Assembly (NCBI RefSeq): GCF_003797185.1 | Contig: NZ_RKMH01000012.1 | Location: 81,184-145,183, forward strand | Length of the DNA: 64,000 bases | Source: Gordonia oryzae | GTDB lineage: Bacteria; Actinomycetota; Actinomycetes; Mycobacteriales; Mycobacteriaceae | Direction of reading: 5' to 3' | Made by a program: the position numbers and the translations under genes | Shown: positions 26,979 to 35,542 of the stretch, in pieces | How the letters are laid out: each line of letters starts with the position of its first letter | Numbering within the stretch: the first letter of the stretch is position 1 | Notes under the pieces: model-generated | What the model was told of the DNA's origin: nothing | Seen by the model: the letters and a program-made list of their open reading frames with translations, nothing else | Databases searched by the model: none

Positions 26979-28333
26979 TGTCCTTGACGCCACCGCTGGA
27001 TATCGGCGCCCATCTCGGTTGCGGGCGGACGGCCTTCGATCCACTCACGGATGATCGCGCCCCACCGATTGGTCGCCTCGAGCTGTCCGAGAAGACCACA
27101 CACCGCCAGGTCGGTCCGCCGCGAGAAGATGTGACCGGTGGGCAACGCGGTGTCGCGGGTAGTGCTCAGATGCGCGGCACCCGGGACAAACAGCGACGTG
27201 ACTGCGCGGCGCGCAACATCTTTCGTGATCGTCACCTGATCCTCCGTCAGAAACCAGAATCCGATGTCGCTCATCATCGAGACGATGTCGGCCTCACCGA
27301 CCGATCCGGCAGTGGCCATACCCAGATCCCGACAGTCGCGGTACGCGTCATGGTATCGACCCTCGATCAGCGCGCGAAGTACTCGTGCCTGGTCGGCAAG
27401 CGATTCGGCCGACATCCGAATGTAGAGCCCAAAGTCGATGAAGCCCAGGCGTCCGTCGGGCAGGCCGAGCACGTTTCCCGGATGGGGATCGGCACAGAAC
27501 TCGCCCGCCTCGTAGATCCCGCCACCGTAGAAGCGATAGATCGCTTCGGCCGCGTACTCCGCACGATCCCGGTCGCCGGAGACGATATCTGCGAACTGCA
27601 CCCCGTCGAGAAACTCACTCACCATCACCCGTCCCGTACTCATCTCGGGAAACACGCGTGGCACCTTCCAGCACGGATGGTCGACGCACAGCGACCACGC
27701 CCTGGCCTGGTTGCCGGCCTCGGTGATGTAGTCGCACTCACGCGCGACCTCGACGGCGATCTCGTCGATGATCGCGTCGAGATTCAAACCCGGCATCACC
27801 GGGCCGCCCACCTTCGCGAACAGCTTGAGGTTCTTGAGGTCCGCGCGTACGGCCGCATCGATCCCGGGGTATTGCACCTTCACCGCGACCGGCATAGTGC
27901 CGTCGAGCATCGCGAAATGGACCTGGCCGAGCGAGGCGGCCGCAAGCGGTTCGGGGTCGATGTCCAGTCGGCGCAGGCCGCGGCCGAGTTCGCGGGCAAG
28001 CACCTTCTCGATAGCCGACCACTCCATCGGCACCACCCCGTCAAAGAGCGGCGCCAGACGGGCCGCGAACTCGTCACGTGTGGCCCGGTTGGACAGACCG
28101 AAATCAAACAGGGCGATGATCTGTCCAATCTTGAGCGCGGCTCCCTTCATCGGGCCGAGGACTCGCACCAGATCATCGGCGAACGACAGAATTGCCTCGT
28201 CGCGCCTACGGGCATTCGCCTCGGCACTCCGCAGCGGCGCCGTGGCACGCGTGGTCGTTGTTCGCACGGTGTGACCGACAACTACTCGCCCGAGACCATT
28301 GGCCCGCCGCAACCTCCGGCCGGAGTCGCTCAC
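26975..28333 (-). CDS. AarF/ABC1/UbiB atypical kinase-like protein
   Basis: About 452 residues. The UbiB-family hallmarks are present: the KxGQ motif (KIGQ near 68), the Ala-rich loop AAASLGQVHF, the invariant Lys in VAVKVQYPG near 151, CADPHPGNVL near 281 and IDFG near 298. These proteins are linked to quinone or other isoprenoid-lipid metabolism and have ATPase rather than ordinary kinase activity. GTG 28333 is chosen because GGGGAG stands 5-6 nt before it; the frame is open 21 codons further up but with atypical codons. It is followed by the double-TetR gene through a 4-base overlap. No quinone gene is nearby. Confidence 0.9.
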   Translation of the reverse strand: MSDSGRRLRRANGLGRVVVGHTVRTTTTRATAPLRSAEANARRRDEAILSFADDLVRVLGPMKGAALKIGQIIALFDFGLSNRATRDEFAARLAPLFDGVVPMEWSAIEKVLARELGRGLRRLDIDPEPLAAASLGQVHFAMLDGTMPVAVKVQYPGIDAAVRADLKNLKLFAKVGGPVMPGLNLDAIIDEIAVEVARECDYITEAGNQARAWSLCVDHPCWKVPRVFPEMSTGRVMVSEFLDGVQFADIVSGDRDRAEYAAEAIYRFYGGGIYEAGEFCADPHPGNVLGLPDGRLGFIDFGLYIRMSAESLADQARVLRALIEGRYHDAYRDCRDLGMATAGSVGEADIVSMMSDIGFWFLTEDQVTITKDVARRAVTSLFVPGAAHLSTTRDTALPTGHIFSRRTDLAVCGLLGQLEATNRWGAIIREWIEGRPPATEMGADIQRWRQGQ

Positions 28334-28569
28334 CCGGACTCCCCGACGCCCGGCTGCGATGTCAGATGTCGCGCATGGCACTTCATGTAAATACACCTAT
28401 CATTTTCCGACGTTGATATGGGCGATTGTGGACCACCACTCAATCCCCGTTGGTGACAGTCGGTTCATGGCACAGAACGCAACAAAACTACCTCTATCGC
28501 CGGCAGATGACGATTCTCGTCGAAATCTCTCGCGCTCGCGCTACGCGACTTTGATGAACCGATTTGCGA

Positions 28570-28587
28570 TACCGCCATATTGCGGTA
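28570..28587. promoter_or_regulatory. 18-bp near-perfect palindrome, candidate operator
   Basis: TACCGC and GCGGTA flank a CATATT centre, with only one mismatched pair. It lies in an A+T-richer intergenic region between the divergent aarF-tetR operon and the 53-residue protein gene, as a TetR operator might. No promoter elements can be confidently assigned around it. Confidence 0.4.
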
Positions 28588-28653
28588 CTGTGCCTGACAG
28601 TTAGTTCAGCGTCGTGGCTCTGCACTGACGACCGCTGTTCATGACGAACAGCC

Positions 28654-28690
28654 ACGCCGTCGTCACCTGGAGGGGAGGTGACGACGGCGT
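28654..28690. terminator. Perfect 15-bp hairpin
   Basis: ACGCCGTCGTCACCT (28654-28668) pairs exactly with 28676-28690 across a 7-nt purine loop (GGAGGGG). There is no T-tract on either strand. It is the strongest hairpin of the 28334-28786 intergenic stretch. That stretch also holds the palindrome at 28570 and an untested 45-codon ORF from ATG 28468, and otherwise nothing recognisable. Confidence 0.6.
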
Positions 28691-28773
28691 CTCATGCACC
28701 AGCGCGCGGCTCCGATCCGCTGTCTGCACCCGAACCGATCAATGCCGATTCGTTGTTGTTCACTTTCATGCCC

Positions 28774-28779
28774 TAATCT
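28774..28779 (+). promoter_or_regulatory. -10 box for leaderless small gene
   Basis: TAATCT ends 7 nt before ATG 28787. It is the best -10 match of the leaderless set. Confidence 0.5.
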
Positions 28780-28786
28780 GCGGCGC

Positions 28787-28948
28787 ATGCTCGAGGACTT
28801 GAACAAGGCGGCCAAGAAGGTCGGCCTCAGCGTCGCCCCCGGTAAGAAGAAGGACCTCTACTCGGTGCGAAAGGTCAAAAACGGCAAGCTCGTGGCGAAG
28901 AACATCAGCCCCGACGAGGTCACGGCACTGATCAAGGACCGCAAGTAG
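28787..28948 (+). CDS. Small lysine-rich protein, 53 residues
   Basis: MLEDLNKAAKKVGLSVAPGKKKDLYSVRKV... is a compact basic sequence with 13 Lys, strong codon bias, and a clear leaderless promoter. It ends in a helix SPDEVTALIKDRK. It has no transmembrane segment or signal. The pattern of a short strand, turn, strand and C-terminal helix suggests a small nucleic-acid-binding or phage-type protein, but no family is recognised. Its neighbours are a 15-bp hairpin upstream and a decayed region downstream. Confidence 0.72.
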   Translation: MLEDLNKAAKKVGLSVAPGKKKDLYSVRKVKNGKLVAKNISPDEVTALIKDRK

Positions 28949-30058
28949 GGTTGTGCCCTCGATTCTTTCCCGAATAGTCCGTCATCGGGTGTTGTCCCAA
29001 CTGCGAGGTTCGCCGTCGAGCGAGTGTCGTGAAGAGCACGATCATCATCACCCTCGTCACGATCGTCACTGGTCCTTCTGGCCGAACTGACGGCCAGCAC
29101 CGATCGGCTGCTCGCGCGCGCTGACCATCCCACTCACCGACTGGCCGAGCACCACCACGTCGGACCCATCCGCCGTTGTCGGCTGCGTCGACCACATCGC
29201 CCGGCACCGCACCGATGTGGGCCCTGGATCGGCAGACCCGAGACAGACCAGGATCGGGCCGCCGTCGGTTTCACGCCGACCCGGCGGTCGCCGCGTCGTA
29301 ATGGGTGCGGACGGGCCTCTGTTGACTGATCCGGCGCCACTCGGGCCGCGTCATCGATCACCGCGACGGCGTCGTCATCGACCTCGTTGGCCTCGGCGAT
29401 CTCCGGCGACGGCGTCGAGCGCCTGCTCCTCAACGCCTTGCCCCAATCCCCCAGCTCCACCGCGCTACGGTGCGTGGCGTCAGCGACGACCTCGAACCCG
29501 TGGTGCAGGCGTTGGCCGTATGCATCGAGCTCCTCGAAGCCCGCGTCGGCAACAACGACGATCGCGGCCCGGAGGTCGGCGGCACCGACCCACCGACGGC
29601 GGCCGGCACCGCCGGCCGATGGGAGACCGCCCACGATGGACGCCGCGCTGCACGAGAACACAGCTCCTTAACCAGGGCAGCGTCGAACTCGCCGGACCCA
29701 TCCGATGGCGAATCGGCTCTACAACGCGGCCGCGATTCCGAATCTCTCCGCCGCCACCACGACGGAGAGATTCGCGGCGATGGGACACCCCAGCCACCTG
29801 GAGATCCTACGAATCCTGTTGCACTGCAATGCATCAGCGTTCGAACTCCCGGGCCACCGGTGACGTCAGGGTAGCTCGATCATCACCTGAAAGATCCTCA
29901 CCACAGGCATCACTGACGGTGAATGTGGCAGGTATCGAGTACCGGCATCGCTGCGACACATGTCGTTTCCGATCCTGGTCGCCCTGCCGAGCGCCAGGGA
30001 CATCAGCGGCGTGCCATACATTCCACCTCAGCACATCGCGCCTGCCGCGAGGCACTCG
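28949..30058. other. Decayed 1.1-kb region
   Basis: No intact gene is convincing here. On the minus strand, ending at a TGA at 29066-29068, one frame reads DGSDVVVLGQSVSGM, similar to the C-terminal part of Asp/Glu/hydantoin racemases, but upstream it is broken by frame changes. On the plus strand an ArsR-like fragment is listed separately. Other long frames have scrambled, Arg/Pro-rich translations typical of shadows. Confidence 0.5.
29705..29863 (+). pseudogene. ArsR-type HTH regulator fragment
   Basis: 52 residues from ATG 29705. Residues about 21-40 read ERFAAMGHPSHLEILRILL, the first helix-turn of ArsR/SmtB winged-helix regulators (consensus ALADPTRLRILRLL). The frame ends in TGA soon after, before the DNA-recognition helix, so this is a truncated remnant. 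No metal-binding cysteines are present. Confidence 0.45.
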
Positions 30059-31201
30059 TCAGAGCGTCCGCGCGATGATCTCCTTCATGATCTCGTTGGT
30101 TCCGGCGTAGATCTTCTGGACGCGCTGATCGGCCCACATCCGGGCGATGGGGTACTCGTTCATGTAGCCGTAGCCCCCGAACAACTGCAGACATTCGTCG
30201 GCGACGACCATCGCACGGTCGCTGGTCCACCATTTGGCCATCGCCACGGTCGGGATGTCGAGCTTGCCGTCGATGTGTTTGGTGATGCAGTCATCGACGA
30301 AGACGCGCGCAATCCGGGACTCAGTCGCCACCTCGGCGAGTTTGAACTTCGTGTTCTGAAAGCCGAAAATGGGGCGCCCGAACGCCGTTCGTTCCTTCGT
30401 GTACGCCAGCGTGTGCTGCAGCGCGGTCTCCATGCCGGCGACCGACGCAACGGCGATGATCAGCCGTTCCTGCGGCAGCTGCTGCATGAGCTGGATAAAC
30501 CCCTGCCCCTCTTCGCTGCCGAGGAGGTTGCTCGTGGGCACGCGTACCCCGTCGAAGAACAGTTCCGAGGTGTCCTGGCCACGCTGCCCGACCTTGTCGA
30601 GTACGCGGCCTCGGCGGAATCCCTCACGGTCGGCCTCGACGAGAATCAGGGAAATCCCCTTGGCTCCCTCGCTCGCGTCGGTCTTGGCCACAACGATGAT
30701 CAGGTCGGCCTGGGCACCGTTGGTGATGAAGGTCTTCGACCCGTCGATGACGTACTCATCGCCCTGCGCGATCGCCTTGGTCTTGACGTTCTGCAGGTCG
30801 GATCCGGTGCCCGGCTCGGTCATCGCGATGGCCCCGACGACCTCACCGCTGGCCATCTTGGGCAGCCATGTCGTCTTCTGCTCCTCCGACCCGTAGTGGA
30901 GGAGATAGTGGGCGACGATGCCGTTGTGCAGACTGACACCCCACGACGAGTCGGCGATGCGCGCCTGCTCTTCGATGAGCACTGCTTCGTGGGCGAAGGT
31001 GCCGCCACCGCCCCCGTACTCCTCGGGAATCGACATGCATAGCAGACCAAGCTCGCCTGCCTTGTTCCAGAGGTCGCGGTCGACATGGTGCTGCTCGATG
31101 AACTTGTCGATATTCGGCTTGACCTCCTTCTCACAGAAGCTGCGAGCAAGGTCACGCAAGGCGGTCAGGTCGTCGTTTTCCCAGGAAGAGCGTTCGCCCA
31201 T
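30059..31201 (-). CDS. Acyl-CoA dehydrogenase, long-chain/isovaleryl-like type
   Basis: 380 residues, the standard ACAD length. MTEPGTGSDL binds FAD/substrate near residue 135, and the C-terminus reads ARMWADQRVQKIYAGTNEIMKEIIAR. The usual catalytic Glu of short/medium-chain enzymes (YEGT) is Ala here (YAGT), whereas QLPQERLIIA near residue 247 places a Glu where long-chain and isovaleryl-CoA dehydrogenases have their catalytic base. The enzyme should therefore be active, with the base relocated. The enzyme catalyses the first step of acyl-CoA beta-oxidation. It stands alone, with no electron-transfer flavoprotein genes in the window. Confidence 0.9.
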   Translation of the reverse strand: MGERSSWENDDLTALRDLARSFCEKEVKPNIDKFIEQHHVDRDLWNKAGELGLLCMSIPEEYGGGGGTFAHEAVLIEEQARIADSSWGVSLHNGIVAHYLLHYGSEEQKTTWLPKMASGEVVGAIAMTEPGTGSDLQNVKTKAIAQGDEYVIDGSKTFITNGAQADLIIVVAKTDASEGAKGISLILVEADREGFRRGRVLDKVGQRGQDTSELFFDGVRVPTSNLLGSEEGQGFIQLMQQLPQERLIIAVASVAGMETALQHTLAYTKERTAFGRPIFGFQNTKFKLAEVATESRIARVFVDDCITKHIDGKLDIPTVAMAKWWTSDRAMVVADECLQLFGGYGYMNEYPIARMWADQRVQKIYAGTNEIMKEIIARTL

Positions 31202-31287
31202 GGTGGTGCAATCCCATCGTCGTCGAGAATCGTGTCAGAGATGAGCGTAACAATCACCAATGGCAATGTCGTTTTGGGGCGCAGAGT

Positions 31288-32496
31288 TCAGGCGTTGCCC
31301 TTCGCCCACACCGCCCAGGGAATGTTCCAGTCCCCGAGTCCGTCGGTGCCCGACAGGGTGCCGCCCACGGTGTTCTTCACGATGACCGGATCACCGCGCA
31401 GCGTGTTGTTCATGACCCACAGGGCGTTGTCCGGGCTCAGATTCAGGCAGCCATGACTGGTGTTGGTATTGCCCTGTGCCCACACCGACCAGGGTGCAGA
31501 GTGAAAGAAGATGCCGCTGTAGGACATTCGGGTCGCGTAGTCCACCGGCGTGCGATAACCGTCGGCCGATCCGACGGGGACTCCATAGGTCGACGAGTCC
31601 ATGATGATGTTGTCGTGCTTGTCCGACACGAGATACACCCCGTTGTCGGTGGGGGTGGAGTCCTTGCCCATCGACGTCGGCATGCTCCGGACGACCTTGC
31701 CGTTCTGGACGAACGTGACCTGTTTGGTGTTGTCGTCGGCAGTGATGACCATCGACCGGCCGATCGTGAAAGCGGACTTGAGGTTCTCTTGGCCGAAGAG
31801 TCCGCCGCCGAGGTCGATGCCATAGGTGTTCACCGCGACGTCCACGGTGGTGCCGGGCTTCCAGTACTCGGCCGGACGCCAGCGCACCTCGGTGTCGCTG
31901 ATCCAGTAGAAAGCACCTTGCACCGGCGGATTAGTGGTGATCCGGATTGCGTTCTGCGCAGCGCGGCGGTTGGTGATCGCCTCGTCGAACTTCACCGCGA
32001 CGGGTTGGCCGACTCCCACGGTTTCGGCGTTGTTGGGTGTCAGATATGCCTGCGTGAGGTTGCTCGGCGCCCGCGTGGTGAATGAGACCTCTTTGGTGGT
32101 CGAACCGCCGACACCGGCCGCGTCGGCGGTTAATGTGTAGGTCCGGTTGTAACCCAGCGGTTCTCCGCTGACCCACTCCGTACCGTCTTTCGACAGGGTC
32201 CCGCGAACGATGGAGCCGTCAGCCTTGCCGATGCGCACACCGGTCAGCGCGCCCTCACTCGCCCTCACCCGGATCGGCGCGCCCGGCTGGATTCCGACGG
32301 CATTGTCGGCGAGCGTCTGCTCGTTCCATTCGGTGATCTCCACCCCAGGCTTGAGGAGATCGTCATAGAGCACCGAACTGCCGACGGCGTTGGAGTATTG
32401 CGGCTTCTGCGAGCACGCGGTCATCAATGCGATGACCGCCACGAGGAGCCCGCTGATCATCAACCAAGATCGCAGCCGAGTCCGACCGTTCCCCAT
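31288..32496 (-). CDS. L,D-transpeptidase lipoprotein (LdtB/Ldt2 type)
   Basis: 402 residues. A signal peptide ends in lipobox LMTAC with Cys28 for lipidation. Two Ig-like domains follow (residues 45-140 and 140-250), then the YkuD catalytic domain with HSAPWS near 334 and SHGCLNLS near 349, and a C-terminal Trp-rich tail (GDWNIPWAVWAKGN). It forms 3-3 crosslinks in peptidoglycan outside the membrane and is the usual target of carbapenems. GGGAG precedes ATG 32496. A second Ldt gene lies about 1.8 kb away on the same strand, with a tRNA and an island between. Confidence 0.94.
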   Translation of the reverse strand: MGNGRTRLRSWLMISGLLVAVIALMTACSQKPQYSNAVGSSVLYDDLLKPGVEITEWNEQTLADNAVGIQPGAPIRVRASEGALTGVRIGKADGSIVRGTLSKDGTEWVSGEPLGYNRTYTLTADAAGVGGSTTKEVSFTTRAPSNLTQAYLTPNNAETVGVGQPVAVKFDEAITNRRAAQNAIRITTNPPVQGAFYWISDTEVRWRPAEYWKPGTTVDVAVNTYGIDLGGGLFGQENLKSAFTIGRSMVITADDNTKQVTFVQNGKVVRSMPTSMGKDSTPTDNGVYLVSDKHDNIIMDSSTYGVPVGSADGYRTPVDYATRMSYSGIFFHSAPWSVWAQGNTNTSHGCLNLSPDNALWVMNNTLRGDPVIVKNTVGGTLSGTDGLGDWNIPWAVWAKGNA

Positions 32497-32666
32497 CTCA
32501 CTCCCACCTGACGCAGGTACCGACCCTCACATCAAAGAGTCGGCGAATTCCGCACCAAGTGTACGAGATATCGGATATGACCGAGTTGTCGTGCCTGACG
32601 AGCCCGCCCGACCGAAATGACGCGCGTGCCGGCCTCGCCCGGAGGCCACGCACAGCCGATGGTGGA

Positions 32667-33224
32667 TTAGGCGGGCCGCTCGGTCGTCGTGGCGGTTGTG
32701 GTGGGCGCACTCCGACGATGGCGGAGTCGAATCCGCAGAAGTGCGCCGACGACAAAAATCACCGCGGCGATGATCACGCCGACCAGTGTGCCCCCACGAA
32801 ATCCCGGAGCCTCGACGTCGAGGATGCGCTCACCCGCATGCGCGCCACTCCCTCTGCCTACGACCACGGTCAGGGTGAGCAGATTCGGTATCGACGCGAC
32901 GACGGCAAGCACGACGAAGGCCAGCGCCCAATATCGGGTCTGACCCCAACGCCGGGCGCGCCAGGCGAGCACCAGCAACAAGAGTGAGACGAGCGTGCAC
33001 ACCACCCCGAACGCGATGCCATAGAGGCTGCCGGTGGTGATGCTCTGGTCCACCGCCGAACCGATCTTCTGCGACCACCAGCGCGGCAGAAGCGCCGCCA
33101 GGACGAAGTACGCGATGACCGCGAGTACGGCGACCACGGCGAGGGCGATGGTTTTGACCGCCCACGATGGGAGTCCGCCCTGGCGCTTGTCGTCGGGCGC
33201 CGCGGTCGAGGGGTTGTCGCTCAT
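32667..33224 (-). CDS. Four-helix integral membrane protein of unknown function
   Basis: 185 residues with four predicted membrane spans: IALAVVAVLAVIAYFVLAAL near 30, LYGIAFGVVCTLVSLLLLVL near 70, ALAFVVLAVVASIPNLLTL near 100 and LVGVIIAAVIFVVGALL near 148. Tails are Ser/Thr/Pro-rich, including TTTATTTERPA at the C-terminus. I recognise no family. Its neighbours are the L,D-transpeptidase downstream (170 bp) and the tRNA-Lys region upstream. Confidence 0.8.
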   Translation of the reverse strand: MSDNPSTAAPDDKRQGGLPSWAVKTIALAVVAVLAVIAYFVLAALLPRWWSQKIGSAVDQSITTGSLYGIAFGVVCTLVSLLLLVLAWRARRWGQTRYWALAFVVLAVVASIPNLLTLTVVVGRGSGAHAGERILDVEAPGFRGGTLVGVIIAAVIFVVGALLRIRLRHRRSAPTTTATTTERPA

Positions 33225-33333
33225 GGAGACATCGTTGCGCTCGGTGCCTCCATTGCCAAGTTCAACCCGTGAGACCGTGACCGCTTCGATACGCGTCGCG
33301 CCGACTCGAGCACCTGACGCGGGCCACGAAAAA

Positions 33334-33368
33334 GGCCCCCGCGACTGGCCACTACCGGCCGCGGGGCC
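33334..33368 (-). terminator. Rho-independent terminator beside the broken tRNA-Lys copy
   Basis: Read on the minus strand, GGCCCCGCG pairs with CGCGGGGGCC (one bulge) and is followed by TTTTT. It would end a minus-strand transcript coming from the tRNA-Lys remnant and is probably the original terminator of that tRNA. Confidence 0.65.
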
Positions 33369-33374
33369 GTGCCT

Positions 33375-33577
33375 GTGCCATCAGGGGCTCGAACCCTTAC
33401 CCGCTAGGGTGTGTCTCCCAGTTCTTCTGCGAGGGATTGGCGCGAACGATTGCGTTCTGGCAAGGCGGAGGAGGAAGCGATAGCGGCAGCTACCGTGACC
33501 GACGACAACGCGGCCAGGCGCAATCGGGCCGCCAAGACCCGCACAGGGAATTGGGAGAAACGCCCTAGTTAAGAGTG
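33375..33577 (-). pseudogene. Partial tRNA-Lys 3' copy, split by a mini-transposon
   Basis: Positions 33375-33405 plus 33568-33577, joined across the inserted element, match the 3' part of the intact tRNA-Lys at 34169-34210: acceptor 3' strand, T-arm and anticodon loop with about six mismatches. The 5' half of the tRNA is absent. This is the arrangement left when an integrative element inserts at a tRNA 3' end and leaves a duplicate attachment site. Confidence 0.65.
33407..33565. mobile_element. 159-bp TA-flanked mini-element (MITE-like)
   Basis: The ends are inverted repeats: left GGGTGTGTCTCCCAGTTC, right (reverse complement) GGGCGTTTCTCCCAATTC, 15 of 18 matching. TA dinucleotides (33405-33406 and 33566-33567) flank it, as expected for IS630/Tc1-type transposition. 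Inside, one plus-strand frame (KAEEEAIAAATVTDDNAARRNR) looks like a charged C-terminal scrap of a protein. It sits in the anticodon-loop region of the partial tRNA-Lys. A second copy of the termini is at 57266. Confidence 0.65.
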
Positions 33578-33621
33578 CTGGTTTGTGGCCCGAATTGTCC
33601 CCACCGTCACAATCCTGGATT

Positions 33622-33948
33622 TCAGGCATCACCCGCGCCACCCTCGGTGCGCGTGACCAACTCCAGCGAGCTCAGCAGATCCAACCGGTGATCGATTTCG
33701 CGCAACCGCCGGGCAGCGTCCAACAGATCGTCACACTCACTGACAACAGATGTCACCCGCTCCCGCGGCCACTCGGCCAAAGCTCGTCGTCGCTTCCGCT
33801 CTTTGCACCATTCCCTGATTCCGTAGTAGGAGAGGAACGCGAAGGTCGCCGCCGTCCACCACTCCCCCTGAAACAGCGAACCGACCGTGATCACCGGAGA
33901 GACGATCGCGAGGAACAGCGCGCACCAACTCAAGGCCTTGTCAAGCAC
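33622..33948 (-). CDS. Small membrane protein, 108 residues
   Basis: An N-terminal hydrophobic hairpin (WCALFLAIVSPVITVGSLF, then WWTAATFAFLSYYGI) is followed by a strongly basic, then acidic, cytoplasmic coiled tail (REWCKERKRRRALAEWPRE ... LLDAARRLREIDHRLDLL). GTG 33948 follows a GGGGG stretch. It is the only gene between the intact tRNA-Lys and its partial copy, so it is the only cargo left in the putative island. No family is recognised; 33949-34132 shows no other feature. Confidence 0.65.
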   Translation of the reverse strand: MLDKALSWCALFLAIVSPVITVGSLFQGEWWTAATFAFLSYYGIREWCKERKRRRALAEWPRERVTSVVSECDDLLDAARRLREIDHRLDLLSSLELVTRTEGGAGDA

Positions 33949-34132
33949 AGAACCCCCAGATTTTTGTCAACAGACACCCGGGTTTGCAACATAGCGAATT
34001 GACGTGCGGATGACGCATCACTTGAGACGTGACGCTCACCCGCGTCGCAGGTGATGGATGCCGGGTGGCCGTCCACTGAAACCCATTGGCCCACGAGCGC
34101 TGTGCTGCCGTTCGAGCCCCGACATGCGAAAA

Positions 34133-34157
34133 CCCCCTCCGGTGTACCCGGAGGGGG
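34133..34157 (-). terminator. Rho-independent terminator of tRNA-Lys
   Basis: A perfect 10-bp stem (CCCCCTCCGG / CCGGAGGGGG) with a 5-nt loop, followed on the minus strand by TTTT. It lies 12 bp past the tRNA 3' end. Confidence 0.8.
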
Positions 34158-34168
34158 ATTCTCGATTG

Positions 34169-34241
<73 letters not shown>

Positions 34242-34327
34242 TTGGCGAACCGAGAGGAAACACTACATGACCGGTACCCATTCCATGAAATCGTCTGGTC
34301 AGAGGCGGTTTCCGCTCGGTGGTCGCA

Positions 34328-35542
34328 TCACCCGTCGGTAGCGTTGCCCTTCTTCCACACCGACCACGGAACGTTCCAGTCACCGAGGCCGTCGTCACCC
34401 GGAAGGATCGGTCCCACAGCGTTCTTCACCGTCACAATGTCGCCACGCAAGGCGGTGTTGAGGAACCACTCCGCATTGGCCGGACTGACATTGAGACAGC
34501 CGTTGCTCACGTCATCGACGCCCTGATCGCCCAGAGACCAGGGAGCCGAGTGAACGTAGATGCCGCTGAACGAGATTCGCGTGGCGTCGTAGACGGTCTC
34601 GCGGTAGCCGCCCGGCGAGTTGACGGGAACACCATAGGTCGAAGAGTCCATGATGACGCTCGGATCGCGCTCGGCCACGATATAGATACCGTTGTTGGTG
34701 GGAGTCGAATCCTTGCCCATCGAGGTCGGCATCGTCCGCACGACCTTGCCGTTGATGGACACGGTGATCATGTGGGTCTTGTCATCGGCTGAGGCAACGA
34801 GTGCACGACCGACGGTGAAGTCGGTGGTGAGATTGTTGTCGCCATAGACGCCACCACCGAGGTCGATGCCCTTGGTGTTGACCTTGACGTTGACCTTGGT
34901 GCCCGGCGCCCAGAAATGTTCGGGACGCCAACGCACCATCGAGTCGTTGACCCAATAGAACGCACCCTCGACCGGCGGGTTGGTGGTGACCTGGATGGCG
35001 CGCTGTGCGTTGAGCTTGTTCGTGACCGGCTGATCGAAATTGATCATCACCGGTTGCCCGATACCCACGGTCTCGTTCTCGGCGGTCACCGTCGAGGCTG
35101 AGGCGGTCGACTCGGCGGAGGCGGTGCTGAAGGTCAGCTTCTTCGCGCCCGCACCGTCGACGCCCTGCGCCGCTGCGGTCAGCGTGTACTGGTCGCCGAA
35201 GTCCAATGGCCCCTTGGCGGTCCAGGTGGCTCCGTCGGCAGAAACGGTGCCGGGCACCGGCCCGTCCGATCCTGTGACGACGACCGATCGCAGATTGCCG
35301 TCGTGGGCGGTCACGGTCAGCGGTGCGCCAGGCATTACGCCCACCGCGTTGTCCTTTAGAGGACGGTCGGCCCACCCGGTGACGGAAATACTGGGCTGCC
35401 CCAACGAACTCAGCGCAGGCGCGTTTCCGGTGGCATCGGGATACGACGACGACGCTGAGCAACCGGGCACAACGGTCACCACGGCGCCGGCGGTGAGTAC
35501 CAGCAGCGCGTTTCGGGCGTATGAGCCCCGCGCACGGGTCAC
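34328..35542 (-). CDS. ldtB: L,D-transpeptidase lipoprotein, second copy (Rv2518c-like)
   Basis: 404 residues with lipobox PGC at Cys28 and two Ig-like domains (the first 45-140, the second from about 150). The YkuD domain has HSAPWS near 333 and SNGCLNVS near 348, where the His of the usual SHGC is Asn; nucleophile Cys and the upstream His are kept. The C-terminus GDWNVPWSVWKKGNATDG closely parallels the other Ldt. Translation starts at GTG 35542, which overlaps the stop of the DUF3618 gene (GTGA), so the two are coupled. The position between tRNA-Lys and DUF3618-bcp matches Rv2518c. Confidence 0.92.
   Translation of the reverse strand: MTRARGSYARNALLVLTAGAVVTVVPGCSASSSYPDATGNAPALSSLGQPSISVTGWADRPLKDNAVGVMPGAPLTVTAHDGNLRSVVVTGSDGPVPGTVSADGATWTAKGPLDFGDQYTLTAAAQGVDGAGAKKLTFSTASAESTASASTVTAENETVGIGQPVMINFDQPVTNKLNAQRAIQVTTNPPVEGAFYWVNDSMVRWRPEHFWAPGTKVNVKVNTKGIDLGGGVYGDNNLTTDFTVGRALVASADDKTHMITVSINGKVVRTMPTSMGKDSTPTNNGIYIVAERDPSVIMDSSTYGVPVNSPGGYRETVYDATRISFSGIYVHSAPWSLGDQGVDDVSNGCLNVSPANAEWFLNTALRGDIVTVKNAVGPILPGDDGLGDWNVPWSVWKKGNATDG

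Noticed and set aside
26978..28390. 470-codon plus-strand frame opposite the AarF gene
   Set aside because: The AarF motifs fix the coding strand; the plus-strand product has no family pattern.
33375..33577. A second functional tRNA-Lys gene
   Set aside because: The 5' half is missing and the anticodon region is split by a mini-element; it cannot fold to a cloverleaf.
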